From positions 1-15,902 of the forward strand of contig CAKZKB010000388.1 of the NCBI GenBank assembly GCA_937121005.1: DNA of 15,902 bases. Direction: 5' to 3'. The translations under genes were made by a program, and so were the position numbers. Under the pieces are notes generated by a model. The model was not told the DNA's origin. It saw only the letters and a program-made list of their open reading frames with translations, and searched no databases. Of this stretch, positions 1 to 6,792 are shown one piece after another; position 1 is the stretch's first letter; each line of letters opens with the position of its first letter. This DNA is from an uncultured cyanobacterium (GTDB taxonomy: Bacteria; Cyanobacteriota; Cyanobacteriia; Cyanobacteriales; Geitlerinemataceae).

Positions 1-2
1 AC

Positions 3-137
3 TACGACGGCTGGACTGGCGAACTGGCTTACGCCGAGTCCGTTTCCTTGCCGCCAGAACTGGCTGAAACGCAAACAGTGAGTCTGTCCCACCCCTATTA
101 TTGGGCTGGCTTCTCAGCCATTGGCAGCCCTTGGTAA
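3..137 (+). CDS. C-terminal fragment of a CHAT-domain protein (5' end outside window)
   Basis: An open frame enters from the left edge and ends at TAA 135-137. The last residues read SLSHPYYWAGFSAIGSPW, which matches the typical end of CHAT domains (HPYYWAxFxxIGxPW), caspase-like peptidase domains very common in filamentous cyanobacteria, usually behind TPR repeats. Only about 44 residues are visible, and the catalytic His and Cys lie upstream of the window. Identification rests on the terminal motif alone; the partner domains cannot be known from here. Confidence 0.8.
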   Translation, partial: YDGWTGELAYAESVSLPPELAETQTVSLSHPYYWAGFSAIGSPW

Positions 138-210
138 ACCGCGATCGCGTATCTAAATAATGACCGGAAAGAACATAGAGACAAACCTTCTGACTTCAGC
201 CAGAGGTGTT

Positions 211-266
211 GCTCGTTGCTCATTGCTCATTGTTCATTGTTCATTGTTCATTGTTCATTGCTCGTT
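211..266 (+). repeat. Heptamer tandem repeat, 8 units
   Basis: Eight consecutive 7-base units: GCTCGTT, GCTCATT twice, GTTCATT four times, and GCTCGTT again, ending 3 bp before the methyltransferase ATG at 270. This is an STRR-type heptamer array of the kind known in filamentous cyanobacteria. The frame is open through it from a TTG at 216, but the encoded residues are merely the repeat and are unlikely to be part of the protein. Confidence 0.85.
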
Positions 267-269
267 GAT

Positions 270-1571
270 ATGGCTAATATTACCGACAAAATTCGCCAAC
301 AATTCGATCGACTCCCCTACCCCAACCATCCCCTAGAGGCGATGCCCAGTCGCAGGGAATTTTACCGCCACGATATCGCGACTCCATTTTATCTCAAATA
401 CCAAAAGGTAGTTGCGCCTTCAGAAAAAGTTATCCTAGATGCGGGTTGTGGAAGCGGTTATAAAGCACTCGTTTTGGCGAAAGCCAATCCGGGAGCTAAA
501 ATTGTCGGCATCGATCTCTCTCCCGAGTCCGTTAAACTCGCTCGCACTCGCCTTCAGGATCGCGGGATTGAAAACGCCGAGTTTCACGCTTTATCGATTG
601 AAGATCTGCCCCAATTGGGAATGAAATTTGACTATATCAATTGCGATGAGGTCTTGTATTTATTGCCCGATCCGATCGCGGGACTGCAAGCGATGCAATC
701 CGTTCTCAATCCCGATGGCATTATTCGGGCTAACCTGCACAGCCGTTTCCAGCGCGAGCGATATTTCCGCGCTCAGGAGTTGTGTCGATCGCTCGGATTG
801 ATGGAAGCCAGTCCGGGAGACCTAGAAATCGAGCTTCTCGAAGAAACAATGGCGGCCTTAAAAGACGATGTGAGCTTAAAGAAAAATAGCTGGGTGTCGA
901 TAAAAGGCAACGAAGAAAAAATTTTAGCCAATTATATGCTGCAAGGCGATCGCGGTTTTACCATTAACGATCTCTTTGCCATGCTAGAGCGATCGCAACT
1001 CGAATTTATTGCCATGGTGAACTGGCGACAGTGGGAGATTACCCAGTTGTTTCAAAACCCCGACGATCTGCCCGCTTTCGTGGCCATGGGACTGTCTGAA
1101 GCCACGCCCGAAGAACAATTGCACCTGTTCGAGTTGTTGCACCCCGTCCATCGCCTGCTCGATTTTTGGTGCGGACATCCCCGAACCGATGGCGAATTCC
1201 TCGCCGTTGACGAATGGGAAGACGAACAGTGGCAAAACGCGATCGCCTACCTGCATCCCCAACTGCAAACCGCCGAAGTGCGGACCGGACTAGAAAAAAG
1301 TGCGGCCCACTTCGAGGTGTTTCCCCTGGGCGATCGCTTTCCGATTCCCGGCGTACCGCAAGTGCTGGCCGATAGCGCCCTCTCGGCCTGTCTGCTTCCC
1401 TTATGGGAGAAGCCGCACGCGATCGTCGATCTGGCCCGACGCTGGCACCAGTTGCGCCCCCTGCATCCCGTCACCTTACAACCGATCTCCCTAGCCGAGT
1501 CCGTGACGGCGGTGCGGCGCTTGCTAACCACTGCGTTCGACTTCGGATACGTCCTGTTGGAGACCCAATAA
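270..1571 (+). CDS. Class I SAM-dependent methyltransferase, two-domain
   Basis: 433 aa from ATG 270. I chose this start because the 54 nt of open frame upstream are just the heptamer repeat. Residues 54-63 (VILDAGCGSG) are SAM-binding motif I, followed by an acidic motif II (GIDLS, about residues 80-84) and a motif IV-like segment FDYINCDEVLYLLPDP. The N-terminus carries a YPNHPLE segment near residue 17. The C-terminal half (about 200-433) is not a Rossmann fold by eye and is probably a regulatory or substrate domain. Members of this architecture are widespread in cyanobacteria, but the substrate is not evident and I name none. It may be a protein or small-molecule methylase. No operon partner is clear: the next gene starts 193 nt downstream. 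Confidence 0.85.
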   Translation: MANITDKIRQQFDRLPYPNHPLEAMPSRREFYRHDIATPFYLKYQKVVAPSEKVILDAGCGSGYKALVLAKANPGAKIVGIDLSPESVKLARTRLQDRGIENAEFHALSIEDLPQLGMKFDYINCDEVLYLLPDPIAGLQAMQSVLNPDGIIRANLHSRFQRERYFRAQELCRSLGLMEASPGDLEIELLEETMAALKDDVSLKKNSWVSIKGNEEKILANYMLQGDRGFTINDLFAMLERSQLEFIAMVNWRQWEITQLFQNPDDLPAFVAMGLSEATPEEQLHLFELLHPVHRLLDFWCGHPRTDGEFLAVDEWEDEQWQNAIAYLHPQLQTAEVRTGLEKSAAHFEVFPLGDRFPIPGVPQVLADSALSACLLPLWEKPHAIVDLARRWHQLRPLHPVTLQPISLAESVTAVRRLLTTAFDFGYVLLETQ

Positions 1572-1609
1572 AAAATTTGGCACGAGGCGATCGTTATGCC
1601 GGCCAAAGC

Positions 1610-1731
1610 GGGTAAACTACCTAATGCGAGCCACACCCTCCTCGATAAACGCCCGATCGTCCAAAAATTTTTCGAGGCCGGTGATAAGAACGCCAATCCG
1701 ACTGGGTAAGCTACCTATAGGAGCAACACCC
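1610..1731 (+). promoter_or_regulatory. pilA leader with two copies of a GGGTAARCTACCTA hairpin motif
   Basis: Two related segments lie 94 nt apart upstream of the pilin gene: 1610-1638 and 1704-1731. Both begin GGGTAARCTACCTA, continue with a GAGC- or AGC-type stretch, and end ACACCC, so each can close GGGT with ACCC and also form a small GGTA/TACC hairpin. The second ends 33 nt before the start codon. A tandem structured 5' leader (riboswitch or thermosensor-like) or a protein operator are both possible. I could not match it to a known riboswitch class. Confidence refers to the repeat being real, not to its function. Confidence 0.5.
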
Positions 1732-1750
1732 ATCCGGTAACGACCACGCC

Positions 1751-1756
1751 AAGGAG
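1751..1756 (+). promoter_or_regulatory. Ribosome binding site of pilin gene
   Basis: AAGGAG, 8 nt before ATG 1765; a full Shine-Dalgarno that fixes the pilin start and suggests strong translation. Confidence 0.8.
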
Positions 1757-1764
1757 AACCGTCC

Positions 1765-2280
1765 ATGAAGACTGATTTTCAAGCCAAATTCCTCCAACAC
1801 CTCAATAAAAAGAAAAAAGAAGAAGGTTTTACGCTGATCGAACTGCTAGTGGTGATCATCATCATCGGTATTCTGGCGGCGATCGCCCTGCCCTCGTTCT
1901 TGAACCAAGCGGCGAAAGCCAAGCAAGCTGAAGGGAAAAACAACTGCGGTGCGATCGTCCGCGCCCAACAAGCCTATCGCTTAGACGAGCCCGAATTCGC
2001 GCCCGATTTGACGAGCTTAGAAATCGGCATTCCCGAAAAAGGAAATCACTACAAAGTTGAATGGGTTTCTGCTACTGTCGAAGAAGCTAAAGTGGCCTGC
2101 GTTCCCATCACGGACACTGCGACTTTACGCGGCTACGGTGGTTTAGCAACGGTTACGAGCGGACAGTCCCTCGCTGGGCTATGCGGTGAAAAAGAGCCAG
2201 GTGGAGCTCAGTGCATTCCCGACAGTGTCGATCCCACTGACGGCGTACAGTGCGGTGGCGACTGCGAACCGGTTGACTAA
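1765..2280 (+). CDS. pilA: Type IV pilin-like major pilin (PilA family)
   Basis: 171 aa prepilin. The short basic leader (KKKK at 15-18) ends at Gly21, and the prepilin-peptidase (PilD) site is G^FTLIELLVVIIIIGILAAIA, with the conserved Glu at mature +5 (residue 26). Processing would leave a 150-residue pilin with an N-terminal hydrophobic helix that forms the fibre core and a globular C-terminal domain. The C-terminal 35 residues are rich in Cys, Gly and acidic residues and probably carry the disulfide-bonded D-region. It would be assembled at the inner membrane by the PilB/PilC machinery for motility, adhesion or DNA uptake. A hairpin follows the gene, then a TPR/OGT-like gene that may glycosylate envelope or pilus proteins. 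A minor-pilin role rather than the major subunit cannot be excluded. Confidence 0.9.
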   Translation: MKTDFQAKFLQHLNKKKKEEGFTLIELLVVIIIIGILAAIALPSFLNQAAKAKQAEGKNNCGAIVRAQQAYRLDEPEFAPDLTSLEIGIPEKGNHYKVEWVSATVEEAKVACVPITDTATLRGYGGLATVTSGQSLAGLCGEKEPGGAQCIPDSVDPTDGVQCGGDCEPVD

Positions 2281-2325
2281 GACTGGCAACGCGCCCACCA
2301 TGAATCTCTCATGAAGATTCAATAT

Positions 2326-2368
2326 AAAGCTATCGGCAAGCTGCGGCTTCCCGGTAGCTTTGTTGTAT
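2326..2368 (+). terminator. Hairpin between pilA and the OGT-like gene (terminator or attenuator)
   Basis: An 11-bp stem (2326-2336 with 2351-2361, one G-T wobble) is extended by an inner 4-bp stem (AAGC/GCTT) across a C-C mismatch with loop TGCG, and is followed by TGTTGTATT. This looks like an intrinsic terminator with a weak U-tract. It leaves only 25 nt before the next start codon, with no room for a full promoter, so the downstream gene probably depends on read-through. A weaker hairpin (GAATCT/AGATTC) precedes it at about 2302-2320. Confidence 0.7.
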
Positions 2369-2386
2369 TAAAGAAGGAGCGAGCTT

Positions 2387-4579
2387 GTGGAGGTTTTAGA
2401 AGCAGCAAAAACCGATTGGGAAGCCCGACGGTACGATCGCGCGGCCGAGATTTACGAAGCGGCGATCGCCGAGAACCCAGAAGCAATTTGGCTCTACTGG
2501 CATTTCGGGTTGGCCCTGCTGCTGCAAGGGGAGGAAGAAGCGGCCCAACTGGCTTGGATGACTCCCCTCATGGAAGCCGAAGCCGAGGTGCAACTGGAGG
2601 GGGCCGCCGAACTGCTGCGAGTCCTCGCGGCCGAGGCCGATCGCCAAGAAACCCTGCCCGACTTGGAGATGGCCCGCACGATCCGCCTGCACGCGCGGGA
2701 AATCGATCCCGAAAACACGGTCAACTTACTGCATTTGGCTCGCTTGTCTTTGGCGGGTGGCGAACGCGATTTGGGGGAGGAGATCTTAACCGAAACCCTC
2801 GAACTCCAGGAAGGCGATCGCCTCGAAACCGAAGATGAAGCCCAGTTGTGGCTGCAAACCCTGGACGCAGCGATCGCGGTTTTGCCCTTCACCCCCGCCA
2901 TTCTCGATTTTGCTCGCACCTGTAGCGACATCGTTGGTGCGGGGGCGCGCGATCGTCTCTACCAACGGGCCGGACAGCTTCAGCGTGAAGGTAAAGCTGA
3001 CGCAGCCATCGAATTGGTGCAAATTTGCATAGATGCCGATCCCAACGACATTTTTTATGCGGAGTTAAGGATTCATGCGCTCTATCGCGCCAACCGCTAC
3101 ACCGAATGTTTAGAAGCCGCAGAACGCTATCTCCAAATTGCGCCTCACGTTTGGGCAAAAATTGAAGCCTACCACATCATCGCCCAAGCCTTGCTGACGT
3201 TAGGCGGTCAAAGCGAGCGGGCGCAAGCCGTTCACGAGGAAATTAAGCGGTTGTTACTCTCACCCGAAATTGATGGAGACGTAGAGTATCGATGGGTGCT
3301 GAAATTGGTTGTTGCCGGATCTCATTCTTACTATTTTAACGACGACCCGCAAGCTAATTATACTATCCGCGATCGCGCTGCCCGTAGCTTGAGCGCCAAG
3401 CTGCAACAGCACTACGATCGCAGGTTTCAAACCTACAGTCAAAATATATCTGAACGCCGCCAAAGCGGGACAAAAAAACTTAAAATCGGCTATCTATCGG
3501 AGTTTTTTCGCGACCATTCCATTGGCTGGTTGGTACGCTGGATTTTTAAATATCACGATCGCGATCGCTTCGAGATTCGGGCCTACACTCACCCGCGTAC
3601 AGAAGACTGGTTGAGCTATCGTTACAAAAGCGAATATTGCCCCGAGGAACTGCAAGAAATTCCTTACTCCATCGAGCAAACGGCCGATCGCCTCCACGAC
3701 GACGGGATCGATATTTTAGTCCATCTCGACAGCATTACCTCAACAGTGGGAACCGCCGTCACCGCTCTCAAACCCGCTCCCCTACAAATCACTTGGTTGG
3801 GGTTCGATGCTTCGGCAATTCCGAGCGTAGACTACTATCTCGCCGACGGTTATTCTTTGCCACCGTCGATGCAACAATATTACAACGAAACGATATGGCG
3901 CTTGCCCCAAACTTATCTAGCGGTCGATGGGTTTGAAGTGGGTACGCCAACCTTGCGACGGGAGGATCTCGATATTCCTGAAGATGCGATCGTCTATTTT
4001 AGCTCCCAAACCGGGTTCAAACGTCACGCCAATAACGCTCGCTTGCAGATGCAAATTCTCGATCGAGTGCCCGACAGTTACTTCCTCGTTAAAGGGCTGG
4101 GCACCGATCGCGATCTAATTGCCAACTTCTTCTACGAAATTGCCGCCGAAGTAGGAGTCAGCAGCGATCGCTTGCGGTTTCTCGATCCGGTTCCCTCTTC
4201 TCTCACCCATCGCGCCAATTTAGCCATCGCCGATGTGGTACTCGATACCTACCCTTACAACGGTACCACAACCACGTTAGAAACGTTATGGATGGGCATT
4301 CCCGTTGTCAGCCAAGTCGGACAGCAATTTTCCAGCCGTCAAGGATATACGCTGCTTAAAAATGTGGGTGTCGAAGCCGGAATTGCCTACACCGATGCAG
4401 AATACGTGGAGTGGGGAGTCAAATTAGGATGTGACAAAGAACTGCGATCGCGCGTCGCATTTCAACTTTGGCAGGCCCGCCGCCATTCTCCTTTGTGGAA
4501 TGCCAAAGAATTTACCCGCCAACTCGAAATCGCCTACGAACAGATGTGGGATCGGTGGATTGGGGGATTAGGGGGTTAG
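2387..4579 (+). CDS. TPR protein with O-GlcNAc-transferase-like (GT41/SPINDLY) catalytic domain
   Basis: 730 aa from GTG 2387, supported by AAGGAG at 2374-2379 (7-nt spacing). Residues 1 to about 330 are helical TPR-like repeats (for example AAEIYEAAIAENPEA, CLEAAERYLQIAPHV). From about 365 the GT41 catalytic region begins (KLKIGYLSEFFRDHSIGWLV, with the family's His near 375) and continues through PLQITWLGFDA, VYFSSQTGFKR, FLVKGLG and the highly characteristic DTYPYNGTTTTLETLWMGIPVVS, the UDP-sugar binding region of OGT/SPY enzymes. The predicted activity is transfer of a sugar from a nucleotide-sugar to Ser/Thr of cytoplasmic proteins. In filamentous cyanobacteria OGT homologues have been linked to motility and pilus/hormogonium formation, which fits the pilin neighbour. 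The last residues (IGGLGG) and the TAG stop are encoded within a G-rich repeat tract, so the tail may have been altered by repeat growth. Confidence 0.88.
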   Translation: MEVLEAAKTDWEARRYDRAAEIYEAAIAENPEAIWLYWHFGLALLLQGEEEAAQLAWMTPLMEAEAEVQLEGAAELLRVLAAEADRQETLPDLEMARTIRLHAREIDPENTVNLLHLARLSLAGGERDLGEEILTETLELQEGDRLETEDEAQLWLQTLDAAIAVLPFTPAILDFARTCSDIVGAGARDRLYQRAGQLQREGKADAAIELVQICIDADPNDIFYAELRIHALYRANRYTECLEAAERYLQIAPHVWAKIEAYHIIAQALLTLGGQSERAQAVHEEIKRLLLSPEIDGDVEYRWVLKLVVAGSHSYYFNDDPQANYTIRDRAARSLSAKLQQHYDRRFQTYSQNISERRQSGTKKLKIGYLSEFFRDHSIGWLVRWIFKYHDRDRFEIRAYTHPRTEDWLSYRYKSEYCPEELQEIPYSIEQTADRLHDDGIDILVHLDSITSTVGTAVTALKPAPLQITWLGFDASAIPSVDYYLADGYSLPPSMQQYYNETIWRLPQTYLAVDGFEVGTPTLRREDLDIPEDAIVYFSSQTGFKRHANNARLQMQILDRVPDSYFLVKGLGTDRDLIANFFYEIAAEVGVSSDRLRFLDPVPSSLTHRANLAIADVVLDTYPYNGTTTTLETLWMGIPVVSQVGQQFSSRQGYTLLKNVGVEAGIAYTDAEYVEWGVKLGCDKELRSRVAFQLWQARRHSPLWNAKEFTRQLEIAYEQMWDRWIGGLGG

Positions 4580-4685
4580 GGAATTAGGGAGTTGGGGGGA
4601 GGGGGAGACAAGGGGACAAGGAGAGGGTCAGTCAGCGATCGGCGATCGGTTAAAACCTAACCCCTAATACCTAATCCCTAATACC
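4563..4685. repeat. STRR tract between convergent genes (octamer arm and heptamer arm)
   Basis: The left arm (4563 to about 4602) consists of degenerate 8-base units (GGGGATTA, GGGGGTTA, GGGAATTA, GGGAGTTG). The right arm (4656-4683) has four 7-base units (CCTAACC, CCTAATA, CCTAATC, CCTAATA). The arms are roughly complementary (for example CCTAACCCCTAAT against the left arm), so the transcript could fold and serve as a shared terminator for the two convergent genes. The stop codon of the OGT-like gene lies inside the left arm, and that of the binding protein directly abuts the right arm. The 50 nt between them are G/A-rich with a CGATCGGCGATCG stretch. Confidence 0.75.
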
Positions 4686-5735
4686 TTACGTTGTTGCCTC
4701 CATGACAAACTGCGGTGCGAGCAGTTGTTCCACATTTTCGGGAGCCGATTCGATCTGTTCTTGCTCCACGAGAAATGCGCCCAAACTCTGCAAATAGTCA
4801 CCCAAATAAATATCGCTGTCGCGATCGCCCAACATTTCGCGATTGCGCTCTAAATCCGTTAAATTGACCCCTTCGAGTTCGGCGGCCACTTCTTCGGGAG
4901 ATAGCTGTAACTCGCGACCGACAATTTCGATCGCCTCGTCGCGGTTGGTTTCTAAAAAGTTGAGAGCCTCGGCAATTCCTTCTACAAACGCTAGGGTTGC
5001 TTCGGGATGAGACTCGGCAAACTCAGTTGAGAATAAATACAAATCGACGATCGCCGACGGCATTTTCGAGGTATCGTAAATAATGCGTCCGTCGGTTTGG
5101 GCTTCGTTCGCCGACTGTAAATAGGGCGAAAAGGTGACAGCAATATCGGTACGTCCGGCTTGATAGGCAGCCGCCGCCGCATCGGGAGTTGTATTAGAAA
5201 TGGTCACGTCTTCGGGAGTCAACCCTGCTTCTTCTAGCACTTTAAGCAAGAAGAAATGGCTGACCGATCCTTTTTCTAGGGCAATGTTTTTACCCTTAAA
5301 ATCTTCGATGCTTTCGATACTGTTTCGGGCCAAAATTCCATCGCCGCCAGAAGACGAATCCGCCACCATAATAATGCGGTAGTCCTGTCCGCGTTCGGCG
5401 AGAGCCACAATTTCGGGAGCCACCGAACCTAGTCCTTTGAGTTGTCCGGCCGCAAAGGCTGTATTCACTTCAGCATTGGCGCTAAAAACATTGTACTGGA
5501 GATCCAGACCGCGCTTGCTAAAAAAACCTTTATCCAGAGCAATAAATAGAGGCGTAAACCCAATCCAAAGGGTAATGCCAAAGGGGGCGGCGATCGACCC
5601 TGCCCCCCCTGCTTCTCCCTCGGTTTCCGTTCCCCCTTGTTGCTGCCCGCACGATTGCAAAACTGCCGTTCCCATGACTCCCGTTAGCAGCCAGAGGGCT
5701 TGTCGGCGCGTCCACAGTTGTACTCGTCCCTGCAC
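4686..5735 (-). CDS. ABC transporter solute-binding protein, NitT/TauT/SsuA family, lipoprotein
   Basis: 349 aa from a GTG start at 5735, supported by AGGAG (minus strand, 5744-5748) 8 nt upstream. The N-terminus has a twin-arginine (WTRRQALWLL, Arg10-Arg11), a hydrophobic stretch and a lipobox-like LQSC with Cys29, pointing to a Tat-exported lipoprotein anchored on the periplasmic face. The mature part follows the NMT1/SsuA-like fold: TLWIGFTPLFIALDKGFFSKRGLDL, then AFAAGQLKGLGSVAPEIVALAERG and FKGKNIALEKGSVSHFFLLKVLEEAGL. The family binds sulfonates, taurine, nitrate/nitrite, pyrimidine precursors or similar small ligands; the ligand here is not readable. No permease or ATPase gene is adjacent, so it either works with a distant transporter or is an orphan sensor. 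Confidence 0.88.
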   Translation of the reverse strand: MQGRVQLWTRRQALWLLTGVMGTAVLQSCGQQQGGTETEGEAGGAGSIAAPFGITLWIGFTPLFIALDKGFFSKRGLDLQYNVFSANAEVNTAFAAGQLKGLGSVAPEIVALAERGQDYRIIMVADSSSGGDGILARNSIESIEDFKGKNIALEKGSVSHFFLLKVLEEAGLTPEDVTISNTTPDAAAAAYQAGRTDIAVTFSPYLQSANEAQTDGRIIYDTSKMPSAIVDLYLFSTEFAESHPEATLAFVEGIAEALNFLETNRDEAIEIVGRELQLSPEEVAAELEGVNLTDLERNREMLGDRDSDIYLGDYLQSLGAFLVEQEQIESAPENVEQLLAPQFVMEATT

Positions 5736-5781
5736 GATAGTCGCTCCTAAGTTGAGGTCATATCAGATAATGTTGCGCTTT

Positions 5782-5787
5782 ATTATA
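5782..5787 (-). promoter_or_regulatory. Candidate -10 box for the solute-binding protein gene
   Basis: A perfect TATAAT on the minus strand in an AT-rich stretch, about 47 nt before the GTG start. I see no convincing -35 at the right spacing, so it may need an activator. Confidence 0.4.
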
Positions 5788-5878
5788 CTACAATCGATCG
5801 CAATATCTGCGAATCCAATATAACAAATTATTAAATTTTATTGAGCGTCCGTCACCCAATTAAATTTATTCTATACGC

Positions 5879-5908
5879 TTGACAGTCTATGGATCGATCG
5901 TCTACACT
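5879..5908 (+). promoter_or_regulatory. Sigma70-type promoter of the MazG-domain gene
   Basis: TTGACA (5879-5884) and TACACT (5903-5908) are separated by 18 bp, placing the transcription start near 5915, about 26 nt before ATG 5941. No Shine-Dalgarno is visible in the short leader. The 205-bp divergent intergenic region also carries the binding-protein promoter candidate. Confidence 0.65.
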
Positions 5909-5940
5909 GAATGCGCTCCCCATGAAACTTATCGATTCTC

Positions 5941-6720
5941 ATGGCTTTAGACATTGACTTGACCGAACTTCGAGCGTCCAATGGTAGCACGGACGCGGCC
6001 GTTGAAGTTCCGCCCAACTTGATTGCCACCAACGTGAACGTTTTCTCTGGCGATCTGTTGCTGACTTGTACCTACTCTCCCGAAATCAGTCCGGCCGTTT
6101 ATCAGAAGTTAGCACGGGGGCGACGCGCCTTTTCGTTTTGTCCCGAACTGACCCATCTCGATAAACTGGGTTTCAAACTCTGCACGATTTTCCGACTCGA
6201 TCGCGTCCAGAGTTTGGTGGTGCTGACGAAAGATGGTTCGCCGCACTCGATGCAAATTCCCTTGATGGTACAAGAGGCGGCTGAAGATGTGGGTTTTGAT
6301 AAAAACAACATCCGCTACTTCTGCTTAGAAGGGGGCGAAGTTCACGAGTTTTCCGACTTGGCTGTTCGCAAAGCGCGTCACTACTCGGAAATTCAAAAAC
6401 TCTTGCCAAGTGCGAAACTGCGCAAGGTGACGCAAATTCTCCGCGCTCCCGGCGGTTGTCCCAACGATCGCGCCGAAACTTACGAATCGGTGGTCAAAAA
6501 CCTCGAAGAAGAAGTGCAGGAAGTGCGCGAAGCAGTAGAGAAAAAAGACATTGACAATCTCATCGAAGAACTCGGCGATGTCATGTTCAATCTTTACTTA
6601 ATGGCGCAGATTGCTGACGAGGATGGCAAATTTGACATTTTGGAAGTTCTCGATCGCGTCTCGGACAAAATGATTCGCAATCACGAGTCAATTTTTGCCC
6701 CGATTAAGCTCAAATACTAA
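5941..6720 (+). CDS. MazG-domain nucleotide pyrophosphohydrolase with unrecognised N-terminal domain
   Basis: 259 aa. Residues about 162-252 form a MazG-like all-alpha NTP pyrophosphatase domain: LRAPGGCPNDRAETYESV followed by the Mg-binding acidic signature LEEEVQEV (Glu189-191, Glu194) and EELGD (Glu209, Glu210, Asp213), then SDKMIRNHESIF. Canonical MazG has GCPWD; here the Trp is Asn176-region (GCPND), a variation in the substrate-pocket motif. Such enzymes hydrolyse (d)NTPs to NMP and PPi, clearing aberrant nucleotides or lowering ppGpp-linked pools. The first about 155 residues are not a second MazG domain; they contain four cysteines (43, 67, 81, 128) and segments such as RRAFSFCPELTHLDKLGFKLC, suggesting a metal- or redox-linked regulatory domain that I cannot name. 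The gene has its own promoter, and a nucleoside deoxyribosyltransferase-like gene follows. Confidence 0.8.
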   Translation: MALDIDLTELRASNGSTDAAVEVPPNLIATNVNVFSGDLLLTCTYSPEISPAVYQKLARGRRAFSFCPELTHLDKLGFKLCTIFRLDRVQSLVVLTKDGSPHSMQIPLMVQEAAEDVGFDKNNIRYFCLEGGEVHEFSDLAVRKARHYSEIQKLLPSAKLRKVTQILRAPGGCPNDRAETYESVVKNLEEEVQEVREAVEKKDIDNLIEELGDVMFNLYLMAQIADEDGKFDILEVLDRVSDKMIRNHESIFAPIKLKY

Positions 6721-6731
6721 ACGATTCAGCA

Positions 6732-6759
6732 GTAGGGGCGATTCGCGAATCGCCCCTAC
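6732..6759. repeat. Perfect 28-bp palindrome (REP-like / terminator stem)
   Basis: A perfect inverted repeat whose arms are GTAGGGGCGATTCG and its complement, with no spacer. It lies 12 nt after the MazG-gene stop. GTAGGGGCG...CGCCCCTAC palindromes are a common dispersed repeat type in cyanobacterial intergenic regions. It could end the MazG transcript or stabilise its 3' end, although no U-tract follows. Confidence 0.8.
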
Positions 6760-6792
6760 AAAGCGCGATTGACGTTGACAGGTCTCATCTGC

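Noticed and set aside
1247..1696. 149-codon open frame on the minus strand opposite the methyltransferase gene
   Set aside because: Arg/Ser-rich low-quality protein, antisense to a gene with clear motifs; a shadow frame.
1571..1740. c-di-GMP (GEMM) riboswitch upstream of pilA
   Set aside because: GGTAAAC and GAGCCAC fragments recall the GEMM core, but the ACGCAAAGCC segment and the paired P1/P2 geometry are absent, so I report only the repeated motif.
2494..2931. Minus-strand open frame inside the OGT-like gene
   Set aside because: Ser/Arg-rich, no family resemblance; reflects codon bias of the GT41 gene.
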